Part shown: one piece after another, positions 8,523 to 17,900 of the stretch
Layout: the number at the start of each line of letters is the position of its first letter
Numbering within the stretch: position 1 is the first letter of the stretch
DNA from: Pseudomonas sp. R76
GTDB taxonomy: Bacteria > Pseudomonadota > Gammaproteobacteria > Pseudomonadales > Pseudomonadaceae
Assembly (NCBI RefSeq): GCF_009834565.1
Contig: NZ_CP019428.1
Coordinates: 2,604,001 to 2,668,000 of the forward strand
DNA: 64,000 nucleotides
Reading direction: 5' to 3'
The notes under the pieces: model-generated
Told to the model about the DNA's origin: nothing
Databases searched by the model: none
What the model saw: only the letters and a program-made list of their open reading frames with translations
Program-made: the position numbers and the translations under genes

Positions 8523-10022
8523 ATGGAAAAGGATGCGCAAACGCCCAAGACCGGGTGTTCCAGCGCCGCTAACCGGATGAACAACCCACACACAGTGAGC
8601 TTCGGCCCCTACACCTTTCACCGGCAACAGCGCCTGGTCAGCAAGGCTGGCCTGCCGGTGCCGCTGGGTGGGCGTGCGCTGGATATCCTTGCGGTGCTGC
8701 TGGAAACGCCAGGCCAATTTGTCGGCAAGGACACGTTGCTGGCGCGGGTCTGGCCGTGCAGCGTGGTCGAAGAGAACAACTTGCGCGTGCACATCGCGGC
8801 CCTGCGCCGTGCGCTGGACGGGCAGCGCTATATCCACAATGAGCCCGCGCGTGGCTACTGCTTTGTCGCACCGTCGACCACTGCGTCGGCGCTGCCCTGG
8901 CACAACCTGGGCGCGCGGCTCAGCCCGATGCTGGGCCGTGATGAGCTGCTGGGTGCACTGGTGCGGCGGCTGTCCGGCCAGCGGCTGATCATGCTCACCG
9001 GCTGCGCCGGCGTGGGCAAGAGCACCTTGGCCCTGGCCCTGGCCGAACGGGTGTTGTCGCGCTATCGCGACGGCGTGGGCTGGGTGGATTTGGCGACGGT
9101 CCACGCGCCGAGCCAACTGCTGCGCCATCTGGCCGCAACCCTGAACCTGCAACCGTGTAGCAGCGCCCATGCACTGTGCGAGCAGTTGGCTGCGCGCCAC
9201 CTGTTGGTGGTGCTCGACGGCGCCGACGTGCTGCTCGGCGCCTGCCGCCATCTGGTGCGCGTGCTGCATGAAAAAGCGCCGCAGGTGACGGTGCTGTTGA
9301 CCAGCCGCGAAGCCTTGCAAGTACCCGGCGAGTGGGTGCAGCGCGTGCCCAGGCTGGCGCTGCCTGCGCCCTCGGCCTGGGGCAGTGTCGAGCAGGCGAT
9401 GGTCTACCCGGCGGTGCAAGTGTTTGTCGCGCGGGTGCGTGCCGGTCAGCAAGGGTTTGTGCTGCGCCCGCAGGACCTGGCGCCATTGCGCGATATCTGT
9501 CGGCGCCTCGACGGCATTCCGCTGGCCCTGGAACTGGCGGCGGCACAGGTCGAGGCCCTGGGCTTACGCGGCTTGCAGGCGCAGTTGCAACAAGGCGTGC
9601 AGGTGTTGACCCGTGGCCGACGCACAGCGATAGAACGTCATCGATCCCTGACCGCTGCACTGGACTGGAGTTACGAGCGCCTGAGCCTGCCGCAGCGTTG
9701 GCTGTTTTTGCAGTTGGCGCTGTTCAAAATGGCCGTAACCCTGCCGCTGTTGAGCAAGCTGGTGGCCGGCACTGAGCTGGAACACGCCGACTTGTCCTAC
9801 TTGCTGGCACGTCTGGCGGCCACGTCGATGCTGACGGTGGAGCCGGGCCCGGGCCCTGCGCGCTACCGCCTGCTCAACAGCCTGCGCAGCTACGCCCTGG
9901 CGCACCTGCGTGACCCGGTGCAGGTGGTGCGTTTGCAGCAAGGTTATGGGCATTACCTGGGGCCGTTTTCAGGCCGGCCGTTTGTCTTGCAACTCGTCGA
10001 GCAGGCGGCGCACGCGGAGTAG
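8523..10022 (+). CDS. Winged-helix regulator with NB-ARC-like ATPase domain, probably C-terminally truncated
   Basis: A 499-residue protein. An OmpR-type winged helix (about 24-116, FGPYTFHRQQRLV...RGYCFVAP) is followed by a STAND/NB-ARC-like ATPase with P-loop GCAGVGKST at 160-168, LLVVLDGADVL and a DGIPLALELAA motif. It is a paralogue of the 920-residue gene on the opposite strand, but it stops where that protein's C-terminal helical repeats would begin. Its last 18 codons are antisense to the end of that gene (54-bp overlap). A start at 8578 (MNNPHTVSFGPY) is also possible. Without the sensor repeats it may be constitutive or non-functional. Confidence 0.75.
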   Translation: MEKDAQTPKTGCSSAANRMNNPHTVSFGPYTFHRQQRLVSKAGLPVPLGGRALDILAVLLETPGQFVGKDTLLARVWPCSVVEENNLRVHIAALRRALDGQRYIHNEPARGYCFVAPSTTASALPWHNLGARLSPMLGRDELLGALVRRLSGQRLIMLTGCAGVGKSTLALALAERVLSRYRDGVGWVDLATVHAPSQLLRHLAATLNLQPCSSAHALCEQLAARHLLVVLDGADVLLGACRHLVRVLHEKAPQVTVLLTSREALQVPGEWVQRVPRLALPAPSAWGSVEQAMVYPAVQVFVARVRAGQQGFVLRPQDLAPLRDICRRLDGIPLALELAAAQVEALGLRGLQAQLQQGVQVLTRGRRTAIERHRSLTAALDWSYERLSLPQRWLFLQLALFKMAVTLPLLSKLVAGTELEHADLSYLLARLAATSMLTVEPGPGPARYRLLNSLRSYALAHLRDPVQVVRLQQGYGHYLGPFSGRPFVLQLVEQAAHAE

Positions 10023-12731
10023 GTCGTGGGTGGCAAACCCTTCACTGAATTGCGTGTAGACCGAATTCAGCAAGTCGCGCGCCGCCTGCACGCGCCCTTG
10101 GCCTTGCCACAGTTGCGCCAGTGCCGTCGCGCTGCGTAATTCCCAGGCCAGCGCGCCTTGCTGGTGGGCCAGGCCCAGCGCCTCCAGCAGCAGTGATTCG
10201 CGCTTGCGCAGATCAGGGATTGCCTCGGCGCGCACGCGCAGAATCTCCGGCGTACACCAACCGGCCGCGCCGCTTCGGGCGCGCTCGAACAAGGCGTCAT
10301 CCACGGTGAGGGCGTTGAAGGTCACCAGCGTGTCCTGCGCCAGGCCCAACCCTTGCAAATCCTTGTCGGACGCCGTGCCCTCGTAGTGCCGCGCCCAGGT
10401 GTGGAACAACTGCACCGAGTGTTTGTGTGCCTGTTGCAGCAACAGATCAAGCAGTGAACGCGCCGCCGCGCTGTCGCCGTTGTAGCGGGCGATCACCACG
10501 CCGGCCAGGGCCAGGGTGTAGCAGATCGAGGTGCCGTGGTTGATTTGCAGCGCCAGTTCCAGCGCCTGGTTCGCGGTGCGCCAGGCACGCTCGGGAAAAC
10601 CCCGTAGCCACAGGGTGCGCGCGAGAATCGTCAACGACGCCACACTCTGGTCGTATTGCACGCCGAAGCCGTGGGTAAACCGATTCAGGTGGCCGCTGTG
10701 GGCCATGCGCTGGATCACTTGTTCGGCGTTATGCAGGGCGAGTGCCTGGTTACCGGCAAAGTGTTGCGCCAGTACGCGCAGACGCTGGGCGCTGAGGTCC
10801 AGCAAGGGCTCGGATTGTGGGCCAAGCTGATCAAACTGCAGGCTCTGCGCCAAGGCCTCACGGTAGTTGCCGCTGCACAGGTTGACCGCCATATGGCCCG
10901 ACACCGCGCGCAGTTGGCCGCCCAAGTCTTTGCCGGCTTCGGCCAGGCGCCGCGCGCAGGCAAATGCTTGAAGGGTCTGCGGCGTGCCGCCCTGGGTGTG
11001 ATAGGAAAAACTGCCCAGCGCCAGTTGCAAGGCCATGTGCAGGCGCTGGCTCGGCGCACGCGACTGCGCCAGGCGCGCCAGGGCTTTGTTCACGTACAAC
11101 CCGTGCTCGCGCAGCAGGGATAATTCCTGCCACAGCGGCATGGCGCTGACGGTCAGGCGAATGCCCAGCAGGTGCGCGCCCCCGTCGCCCAAACACCCAT
11201 CGAGGGCGGCGCGAATGTCCTCGCGCAGCGGCGCATAACGGTTGATCCACGCCTGCGTGGCGATCAGTTCCCAGTCCTCCTGCGCCTGCTCCATCAGCGC
11301 CAGGCACCGCGCCGCATGGCGCTCACGGGTGGCCTCAAGCTCATTGGCCATGCTGAGCTTTTCCAGCGCATAGGTGCGGGTGATATCCAGCAGGCGGTAG
11401 GCCACTTCATCGTCGCCAGCCTCCACATTGAGCAGGGACTTGGCGACCAACTGGGTGATCGAGCCCAGCACTTCGTTCGGCGCAATCTGCTCACCGGCGA
11501 TCACCGCTGCCGCGCTGGCCAGGCTGAACCCGCCACGAAATACCGCCAGGCGGCGCAGGCAAATCTGCTCGCACGCGGTCAGCAATGCAAAACTCCAGTC
11601 CAGCGTGGCCCGCAGGGTTTGCTGGCGGGGCAGGGCGCTGCGCCGGCCACGGGTCAACAGGCGAACGTTGTCTTCCATCTGCACCCGCAGCCGCTGCAGG
11701 CCGAAGCGCTGGATCTGCGCGGCGACCAGTTCAATCGCCAGCGGAATCCCGTCCAGGCGCTGGCAGATATCGATGGCCAGCGGCAAGTCGGCTTCGCTGA
11801 GTTCAAAGCTGTCTTGATGCGACAGCGCGCGTTCGATCAGCAGTTGCAGCGCCGGGTAGCCCAGGGCCTGGGCACGGTTGCCGGTCGCGGGCGGGCAGGC
11901 CAGCGGTTCGAGGCGTTGCACGTGTTCACCTTCGGCGCGCAGGGCTTCGCGGCTGGTGGCCAGGATGTGCACGTGGGGCGCATGGCGCAGCAGGGTTTCG
12001 CTGATCAGGGCGATGTCGTCGAGCAGGTGTTCGCAATTGTCGATCACCAGCAGCAACTGACGCGCGTGCAGGCTGCGGGCGAGGGTGAGCAGGGGCTCAT
12101 GCTCGGTGGGCGTAAGGTCGAGCAATGCGGCGAGGTTGGGCAGGATCATCGCCGGCGCGCTGAGCGGCGCCAGGTCCAGCAGGCGGATGCCGTCGCGGTA
12201 GTGCCCGATCAGTAATTCCGCCACCCGCAGCGCCACGGTGGTCTTGCCGATGCCACCCGCGCCGGTCAGGGTAATAAAGCGTTGTTGCGGCAATTGCTGC
12301 ACCAGTGCATCGATCAGCGCCTGGCGGCCGAGCATGCGGGTGCGGCGCAGCGGCAGGTTATGGCCCTGGCTGTGGGGAATGCCGTCGGCGGCAAGCGTCA
12401 TCGGTTCGATGCTCAGTGGTGCGACAAAACTGTAGCCACGCTGGGCCACGGTGACGATATAGCGCTGCCCCGCCTGACCATCGCCCAGCGCCTTGCGCAG
12501 CGCGGCCATGTGCACGCGCAGGTTGCCGTCTTCCACCACGGTTTTCGGCCACACCCGCGCGATCAGTTCCTGCTTGCTCACCACCTTGCCGGCCTGCTCC
12601 AGCAGGATCAGCAAAATATCCACCGCGCGCCGCCCCAGGCGCAACGGGCGACCGGCTTCCAGCACCAGGCGCTGGCGCGGGTGGATGCGGTAGGGGCCGA
12701 AGTGCACGGCCTGTTCGCTGGGGTCACTCAT
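9969..12731 (-). CDS. Winged-helix regulator with STAND ATPase and helical-repeat C-terminus
   Basis: A 920-residue signal-transducing regulator. Residues 8-106 form an OmpR/PhoB-type DNA-binding domain. The NB-ARC-like ATPase has P-loop GAGGIGKTT at 157-165, LLLVIDNCEHLL (Walker B) and DGIPLAIELVAAQ. The long C-terminal half (about 480-920) is alpha-helical, TPR-like, and likely the sensor. This architecture is common in pseudomonads as a single-protein sensor-regulator with unknown signals. ATG at 12731 is preferred because the 23 residues upstream do not match the family. It faces its shorter paralogue at 8523, and the arrangement suggests an inverted duplication. Confidence 0.85.
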   Translation of the reverse strand: MSDPSEQAVHFGPYRIHPRQRLVLEAGRPLRLGRRAVDILLILLEQAGKVVSKQELIARVWPKTVVEDGNLRVHMAALRKALGDGQAGQRYIVTVAQRGYSFVAPLSIEPMTLAADGIPHSQGHNLPLRRTRMLGRQALIDALVQQLPQQRFITLTGAGGIGKTTVALRVAELLIGHYRDGIRLLDLAPLSAPAMILPNLAALLDLTPTEHEPLLTLARSLHARQLLLVIDNCEHLLDDIALISETLLRHAPHVHILATSREALRAEGEHVQRLEPLACPPATGNRAQALGYPALQLLIERALSHQDSFELSEADLPLAIDICQRLDGIPLAIELVAAQIQRFGLQRLRVQMEDNVRLLTRGRRSALPRQQTLRATLDWSFALLTACEQICLRRLAVFRGGFSLASAAAVIAGEQIAPNEVLGSITQLVAKSLLNVEAGDDEVAYRLLDITRTYALEKLSMANELEATRERHAARCLALMEQAQEDWELIATQAWINRYAPLREDIRAALDGCLGDGGAHLLGIRLTVSAMPLWQELSLLREHGLYVNKALARLAQSRAPSQRLHMALQLALGSFSYHTQGGTPQTLQAFACARRLAEAGKDLGGQLRAVSGHMAVNLCSGNYREALAQSLQFDQLGPQSEPLLDLSAQRLRVLAQHFAGNQALALHNAEQVIQRMAHSGHLNRFTHGFGVQYDQSVASLTILARTLWLRGFPERAWRTANQALELALQINHGTSICYTLALAGVVIARYNGDSAAARSLLDLLLQQAHKHSVQLFHTWARHYEGTASDKDLQGLGLAQDTLVTFNALTVDDALFERARSGAAGWCTPEILRVRAEAIPDLRKRESLLLEALGLAHQQGALAWELRSATALAQLWQGQGRVQAARDLLNSVYTQFSEGFATHDLLRVRRLLDELQDKRPA

Positions 12732-12789
12732 GGTGGCCGATGCTCGGGGAAAAGGGTCTGGCCAGCATATTCCAGGCGTGTGCCGACCA

Positions 12790-13188
12790 CTAGGCCGCAA
12801 TCACTTGCGGCTTGTGACGCAAGTGGTGGTTTCGCCAGGTCATCGGGTTGACGCCCTCGCTGCGGGTGAATATATGGCAGAAGTGCGCCTGGTCGCAGAA
12901 CCCGCATTCCAGGCTGATTTGCGTCAGGCTCAAGGACGACCCGGTGATCAATTCCTTGGCCCGCTGGATGCGCTGTTGGCGAATCCACTCCTGCGGCGAC
13001 AGCCCGGTGGTGCACTTGAACGCCCGGGAAAAGTGGCTGCGCGACAGCGCGCACGCCTGCGCCAGGTCGGCAATCGCCAGGCTTTCACCGAGGTTGGCGA
13101 GGATCAGCTGTTTGGCAATGCGTTCGCGCCGGGGGCATAGGCCGCCGGTCGCGCTAAAACGTGGCGCACAGTACTCAAGTCGGGCCAT
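12790..13188 (-). CDS. Short AraC-family regulator (HTH domain only)
   Basis: A 132-residue protein that is essentially only the AraC double helix-turn-helix: LAIADLAQACALSRSHFSRAF, then LTQISLECGFCDQAHFCHIF. There is no N-terminal ligand domain, as in the SoxS/MarA size class. ATG at 13188 is used because the frame upstream is antisense to the LysR gene. It is divergent from the LysR-type gene at 13393. Target and signal are unknown. Confidence 0.82.
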   Translation of the reverse strand: MARLEYCAPRFSATGGLCPRRERIAKQLILANLGESLAIADLAQACALSRSHFSRAFKCTTGLSPQEWIRQQRIQRAKELITGSSLSLTQISLECGFCDQAHFCHIFTRSEGVNPMTWRNHHLRHKPQVIAA

Positions 13189-13392
13189 GACAAATATCCG
13201 TAGTCGATGGGAGCGTTCCCGGTGAATGGATCCAGTGTAGACCGCCTCATTCTTGGCGCCGGACCGTCTGGCTGACGAGTTAATCGTTGTTAATTTCGCC
13301 AGCTCAGGGCGTGGAAAAGACAGCACAGGCGTGCAATCGGCAGGTGGGGGCGTGTGCTTATCTGGCGGCCTGGAAACCCTGTGGAAACCGCC

Positions 13393-14301
13393 ATGAACCG
13401 CAACGACCTGCGCCGCGTCGACATGAACCTGCTGGTGATTTTCGAAGCGCTGATGTTCGAGAAGAACCTGACCCGCGTCGCCGGAAAACTCTTTATGGGC
13501 CAACCGGCCGTGAGTGCGGCGTTGGGGCGGCTGCGGGATTTGTTCGACGACCCGTTGTTGCTGCGCAACGGGCGGGGCATGGAACCCACGCCACGGGCAC
13601 TGGCGATACTCAAGGAGTTGCAACCGGCCATGGACACCATCTCCGGCGCGGTCAGCCGTGCCAAGGATTTTGACCCTTCCACCAGTTGCGCGGTGTTCCG
13701 TATTGGCCTGTCGGACGATGCGGAGTTTGGCTTGTTTCCGCCGCTGCTCAGCCAACTGCGTGAGGAGGCGCCGGGGATTGTGGTGGTGGTGCGTCGGGCC
13801 AATTACCTGTTGATGTCGGCGTTATTGGCCAGCGGCGAGATTTCGGTGGGGGTGAGTTACACCACGGAATTGCCGGCGAATGCCAAGCGCAAGAAGCTGC
13901 GGGATATTCCCTGCAAGGTGCTGCGTGGGGACGACGGGGAGGCGCCGTTGACCCTGGATGACTACTGCGCGCGGCCCCATGCGATGGTGTCGTTTTCGGG
14001 GGATTTGAGCGGCAACATCGACCTGGATTTGGCGCGGATCGGCAGGGCACGCAGGGTGGTGCTGGCGGTGCCGCAATTCAGTGGGTTGCGGGCGTTGTTG
14101 GCAGGCACGCAGATTATTGCGACCGTGCCGGATTATGCGGCCTGTGCGTTGACCGAGGGCACGGTGTTGCGGGCTGAGGACCCGCCGTTTGAGATCGAGG
14201 CGGCGGAGTTGTCGATGGTGTGGAGTGGGGTGCATGACAATGACCCGGCGGAGCGGTGGTTGCGGTTGCGTATAAGTGAGCATATGGCTCGGGCTTTTTG
14301 A
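13393..14301 (+). CDS. LysR-family transcriptional regulator (NodD/LeuO-like group)
   Basis: A 302-residue regulator starting MNRNDLRRVDMNLL, the opening of the NodD/NahR-like LysR group. The helix-turn-helix covers about residues 25-50 (KNLTRVAGKLFMGQPAVSAALGRLR region), followed by the substrate-binding-like effector domain. No obvious target enzyme gene lies next to it: upstream is the short AraC gene, and downstream is the long palindromic repeat with its inserted IS element. Confidence 0.88.
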   Translation: MNRNDLRRVDMNLLVIFEALMFEKNLTRVAGKLFMGQPAVSAALGRLRDLFDDPLLLRNGRGMEPTPRALAILKELQPAMDTISGAVSRAKDFDPSTSCAVFRIGLSDDAEFGLFPPLLSQLREEAPGIVVVVRRANYLLMSALLASGEISVGVSYTTELPANAKRKKLRDIPCKVLRGDDGEAPLTLDDYCARPHAMVSFSGDLSGNIDLDLARIGRARRVVLAVPQFSGLRALLAGTQIIATVPDYAACALTEGTVLRAEDPPFEIEAAELSMVWSGVHDNDPAERWLRLRISEHMARAF

Positions 14302-14303
14302 TT

Positions 14304-14402
14304 GGGTACATATCCGTTGCTGCGGTAACGGCCGCTTAGGGTTCCGCCCTTACGGCGGGTCACTTTTGTAAAGACACAAAAGTAACCAAAAAGTCTTCGC
14401 CC
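14304..14402. repeat. Left outer arm of a long palindromic intergenic repeat
   Basis: GGGTACATATCCGTT (14304-14318) and the stretch from GGTTCCGCCCTTACGGCGGG (14340) through CAAAAGTAACCAAAA recur inverted at 16515-16614. The arm is cut off from the rest of its repeat by the IS481-type element that follows. Confidence 0.8.
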
Positions 14403-15709
14403 GGTATGACTCACCCACATGGGTTACAAATCAGTTCACGCACATAGGTAACAGTTTTTAACTGGCAGGGTCGATTTCGTGAGGATCTGACCATGCCCTG
14501 GAAAGAGCTGAAACCTATGGACCTCAAAGTGATGTTTGTCGCTGAATACCTGACTGGAAAACACAGCCTTAGTCAGCTATGTCGAGACTATGAAATCAGC
14601 CGAAAGACTGGCTATAAGTGGGTCGAGCGATACAAAACAGAAGGCCCCGGTGGGCTTGATGAGCGTAGTCGTCGTCGGCACCACCAGACTTATGTGGTGC
14701 CTTTGGCGGTAAAGCAGGCAATTATCGAACTTCGTTCTATAGGCGAGACAATCCCTGGTCCGAAAAAAATCCAGAGTGATTTGATAAAGCGTTTTCCGGG
14801 CCAGGATCCGCCCTCGAAAACGACTATTTATAACATCCTTAAAGCGGCTGATCTGATCACGCCGCGCCCCTTGCGGCCAAGAGTTGCTGTCTATCCAAAA
14901 CCGTTACGTAAGGCAGATGTGCCTAATCAGCTTTTCAGTGCTGACTACAAAGGCCAGTACCTGACAGGCGCGGGCGTATGGTGTTATCCGCTAACAATCA
15001 TGGATCATGCCAGTCGCTTCTTACTTGCCTGTCAGAGCATGCCCAGCACCAATTTCAAGGAGACCCAAGAGACGTTCGAACGGGTGTTTCGCGAGTATGG
15101 TTTGCCTGAGCGCATCCGTACTGACAACGGAGTGCCGTTTGCCAGCACAGGGCGCGGAGGGCTGTCACAGTTGTCGATCTGGTGGCTACGGCTGGGTATC
15201 ATTCCTGAGCGTATCGAGCCCGGTCGGCCAGACCAAAATGGCCGGCACGAGCGTATGCACCGAACACTGAAAAGCACTTTGCCCAATCCACCTGCGGTTG
15301 CTTGGGAGTCTCAGCAGAAACACTTTGATCGTTTCATACGGCACTACAATTACGAGCGAGGGCATGAAGCGCTGAGCCAGAAAACACCGGCTTCATGCTA
15401 TTCACCTTCACCTCGAGCCTATCCGGAGAAACTGCCGGAGATGGGTTATGCAAGTCATATTGAGTGTTACCGGACTGACTCAAACGGGATGATTTATCGG
15501 TCAGGTCTGCGGATTTATGTGGGGCATTTACTGAAATACCAGACTATTGGAATGGAGATGCTGAGCGACGATGTGTGGGCTGTTATTTTCGGCCCAGTGA
15601 TCCTCGGACAAGTGGATGCGAGGCATGCAGACAAGGACGGCTATATTTCACTCAAAGTGTTACCTATGTGAATGCACTTTTGTGTAACCCATGTGGTTGT
15701 CCCGTACAC
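14403..15709 (+). mobile_element. IS481-family insertion sequence (complete)
   Basis: A single transposase gene lies between imperfect inverted ends. CCACATGGGTTACA at 14415 and CACATAGGTAACA further in are matched by the inverted TGTAACCCATGTGG (15683-15696) and GTTACCTATGTG (15659). Outer boundaries are inferred from where the disrupted repeat resumes: left flank ...GCCC, right flank GCCCCACC..., so GCCC may be a 4-bp target duplication. The element looks intact and recent. Confidence 0.8.
14493..15671 (+). CDS. IS481-family DDE transposase
   Basis: A 392-residue transposase. The N-terminal helix-turn-helix (about 8-60, LSQLCRDYEISRKTGYKWVE) binds the inverted ends. The integrase-core RNase H fold carries the catalytic triad at Asp151 (FSADYKGQYL), Asp211 (RIRTDNGVPFAS) and Glu253 (QNGRHERMHRTLK). 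It is full length for the family, with no frameshift. Its G+C content and codon use are somewhat lower than those of the neighbours, as expected for a mobile gene. Confidence 0.95.
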   Translation: MPWKELKPMDLKVMFVAEYLTGKHSLSQLCRDYEISRKTGYKWVERYKTEGPGGLDERSRRRHHQTYVVPLAVKQAIIELRSIGETIPGPKKIQSDLIKRFPGQDPPSKTTIYNILKAADLITPRPLRPRVAVYPKPLRKADVPNQLFSADYKGQYLTGAGVWCYPLTIMDHASRFLLACQSMPSTNFKETQETFERVFREYGLPERIRTDNGVPFASTGRGGLSQLSIWWLRLGIIPERIEPGRPDQNGRHERMHRTLKSTLPNPPAVAWESQQKHFDRFIRHYNYERGHEALSQKTPASCYSPSPRAYPEKLPEMGYASHIECYRTDSNGMIYRSGLRIYVGHLLKYQTIGMEMLSDDVWAVIFGPVILGQVDARHADKDGYISLKVLPM

Positions 15710-15710
15710 G

Positions 15711-15955
15711 CCCCACCACTCGGCACCTCGCCTAGGCTCGGTGTGCCCTCACTCCGGCTTTGGAGCGGGGGCCGCCGCGATGGGCCATCCCTGGCCCAGC
15801 GCGGCTAACCCGGCGTCCTGCCGGGTTACCCCCGCTCCAAAGCCTGCGTTCGGCCAGCGTGGTTGACGGGGCGATCCCAGATCAAAATCAAGATCAAGAT
15901 CTACAGCACGGCGGCCTGGTAGCCGACCTGAGTGGTTGAAGCAAAAGCAGGGCAA
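15711..15955. repeat. Long inverted repeat, left arm
   Basis: Starts CCCCACCACTCGGCACCTCG and runs through a GGGTTACCC-type hairpin, GGCCAGCGTGGTTGACGGGG and AGCCGACCTGAGTGGTTG. It pairs with 16271-16514 on the other side of a REP-containing loop. Short open frames across this arm are by-products of the repeat. The IS481 element separates it from its outer end at 14304-14402. Confidence 0.85.
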
Positions 15956-15998
15956 AAGCACAGCAACACAGTATCCATCTGATGGAATGAGATCCAAA

Positions 15999-16217
15999 TG
16001 TGGGAGCGGGCTTGCTCGCGAATACGGGGTGTCAGTCAATTCATCTGTCACTGACCCACCGCCTTCGCGAGCAAGCCCGCTCCCACAATTTTACCGAGTT
16101 CGGGCGTCAGAGTGCTGTGCTCTGCTTTTCTGTGGGAGCTGGCTTGCCTGCGATGGCATCAACTGGTTATGCCTGATGCACTGAGGTGCCTGCATCGCAG
16201 GCAAGCCAGCTCCCACA
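15999..16217. repeat. Two REP pairs in the loop of the long inverted repeat
   Basis: The first pair (15999-16022 with 16064-16087) is the GGGAGCGGGCTTGCTCGCG type and nearly duplicates 1920-2008. The second pair (16131 to 16217) is the GGGAGCTGGCTTGCCTGCG type, also seen at 62712-62801. Two different REP classes are nested inside one larger palindrome. Confidence 0.85.
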
Positions 16218-16270
16218 TTTGACTGAGTTAAGCCTCCAAAATCAGGTCGGCTGTCAGGCCGCCTCAGCCT

Positions 16271-16614
16271 TGCTTTTGATCCAACCACTCAGGTCGGCTA
16301 CTAGGCCGCCGTGCTCTGCTTTTGATCTTGCTTTTGATCTTGATCTTAGGCGCCCCGTTAAACCACGCTGGCCGAACGCAGGCTTGAATCCGTGGGTAAC
16401 CCGGCAGGACGCCGGGTTAGCCGCGCTGGGCCAGGGATGGCCCATCGCGGCGGCCCACGGATTCAAGCCGGAGTGAGGGCACACCGAGCCTAGGCGAGGT
16501 GCCGAGTGGTGGGGCAAGAGCCCTTTTGGTTACTTTTGGGGCTCTTTTCCAAAAGTGACCCGCCGTAAGGGCGGAACCAATACCCGCCATCACCCAAATA
16601 ACGGATATGTACCC
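16271..16614. repeat. Long inverted repeat, right arm with intact outer end
   Basis: 16271-16514 is the inverted counterpart of 15711-15955. 16515-16614 continues through CTTTTGGTTACTTTTGGGGC and CCGCCGTAAGGGCGGAACC to AACGGATATGTACCC, the counterpart of 14304-14402. Together with the left side this gives a palindrome of about 1 kb once the IS is removed. No gene lies in 15672-16641. Confidence 0.85.
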
Positions 16615-16641
16615 CCCACACCCGAGCCCACATTAGGTTAC

Positions 16642-17724
16642 TCAAGCCACCTGTTTCGCCCGCTCACGCTCCGCCACCAACTGCCGCGTCAGCGGAATCA
16701 ACCGCTTGCCATAATCAATCGCATCATTCAGCGGATCAAACCCACGAATCAGAAAAGTGGTAATCCCCAGGTCGTAGTAATCCAGCAATGCCTCCGCGAC
16801 CTGCTCAGCAGTGCCCACCAACGAGGTGGAATTGCCTTGCGCACCGAGCAACCCCGCAATCCCCGTCCACAACCGCTTATCCAACCGCGAGCCCTGTGCC
16901 GCCGCCGCCAACAACCGGCGCGAGCCCTCGTTCGGTGGTTCACGCCGCACAAACCCATTCTGCTCAGCCAGCGCCGTGGCCTGCTGCAAGATCGTCTCGG
17001 CACGCGCCCAGGCCAGTTCTTCGGTCTCGGCCAGGATCGGCCGCAGCGACAAACTGAAGCGAATCGTACGCCCATGCTTGGCCGCCTCCGCACGCACCTG
17101 GGTCACGATTTCGCGCACTTGCTCGTAGGTTTCGCCCCACAGCGCATACACGTCGGCATGCTTGCCCGCTACCGCAATCGCCGCCGCTGATGAACCGCCA
17201 AAGTACAACGGAATATGCGGCTGTTGCGGCGACTTTACCGTCGAATGCGCGCCTTCCACCTGGTAGTACGTGCCCTTGAAGTCGAAGGGTTTTTCGCTGG
17301 TCCATTCCTGGCGCACCACGCTGAGGTACTCGTCGGTGCGCGCATAGCGTTCGTCCTTGCCGATATGGCTGCCATCGGCGCGCAGTTCGCGGTCGTCGCC
17401 GCCGGTGATGATGTGCACGGCCGTGCGCCCGCCGTTGAACACGTCCAGGGTGTTGAACTGGCGTGCAGCCAGCGTGGGTTGGGCAAAGCCTGGGCGGTGG
17501 GCGATCAGGAACTGCAGTTTTTTAGTCACGCTGGCGGCATGCGCGGCGATCAGCGTGCTGTCCGGGCTGTTGGAGTGGAAAGCCACCAGGGCGCGGTCGA
17601 AGCCGGCTTCTTCATGGGCGCGGGCCACGGTTTCGACGTAGTCCGGTTGCAGGGTCGGGCCACTGCGCGGGTGGATCTCGGAGGCGTGGTGGCCGCCGAT
17701 ATAGCCGATAAATTCAATGCTCAT
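16642..17724 (-). CDS. LLM-class flavin-dependent monooxygenase (SsuD-like)
   Basis: A 360-residue luciferase-like TIM-barrel enzyme. Family marks include the N-terminal beta strand (IEFIGYIGG), AHAASVTKKLQFLIAHRPGF, FNTLDVFNGGRTAVHIITGG and PLYFGGSSAAAIAVAGKHADVY. These are shared with alkanesulfonate monooxygenases that use FMNH2 and O2 to release sulfite from sulfonates. Substrate specificity cannot be read. No flavin reductase or transporter is adjacent, although a sulfonate-type importer lies at the start of the window. The 175-bp upstream gap shows nothing clear. Confidence 0.85.
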   Translation of the reverse strand: MSIEFIGYIGGHHASEIHPRSGPTLQPDYVETVARAHEEAGFDRALVAFHSNSPDSTLIAAHAASVTKKLQFLIAHRPGFAQPTLAARQFNTLDVFNGGRTAVHIITGGDDRELRADGSHIGKDERYARTDEYLSVVRQEWTSEKPFDFKGTYYQVEGAHSTVKSPQQPHIPLYFGGSSAAAIAVAGKHADVYALWGETYEQVREIVTQVRAEAAKHGRTIRFSLSLRPILAETEELAWARAETILQQATALAEQNGFVRREPPNEGSRRLLAAAAQGSRLDKRLWTGIAGLLGAQGNSTSLVGTAEQVAEALLDYYDLGITTFLIRGFDPLNDAIDYGKRLIPLTRQLVAERERAKQVA

Positions 17725-17900
17725 GGTCTGTCCTTGTTCAGTACGGGATCAACACCTCCTCCGGGCGTGGGGTCGGTCACTCGCGTCAAAAGTAAGGGCA
17801 GTGGCCGGGTCTGTAAAAGGCCTGTTGGTTCTAACCTAAGTATTAAAATGCAGAATTATTTAAACAGGGCGTTATAAATAAAGCGCATTAAGCGAGGCCG

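Noticed and set aside
15575..15866. Short frames next to the transposase gene and in the palindromic arms
   Set aside because: They recur wherever the repeat arm recurs and appear on both strands; no protein features.
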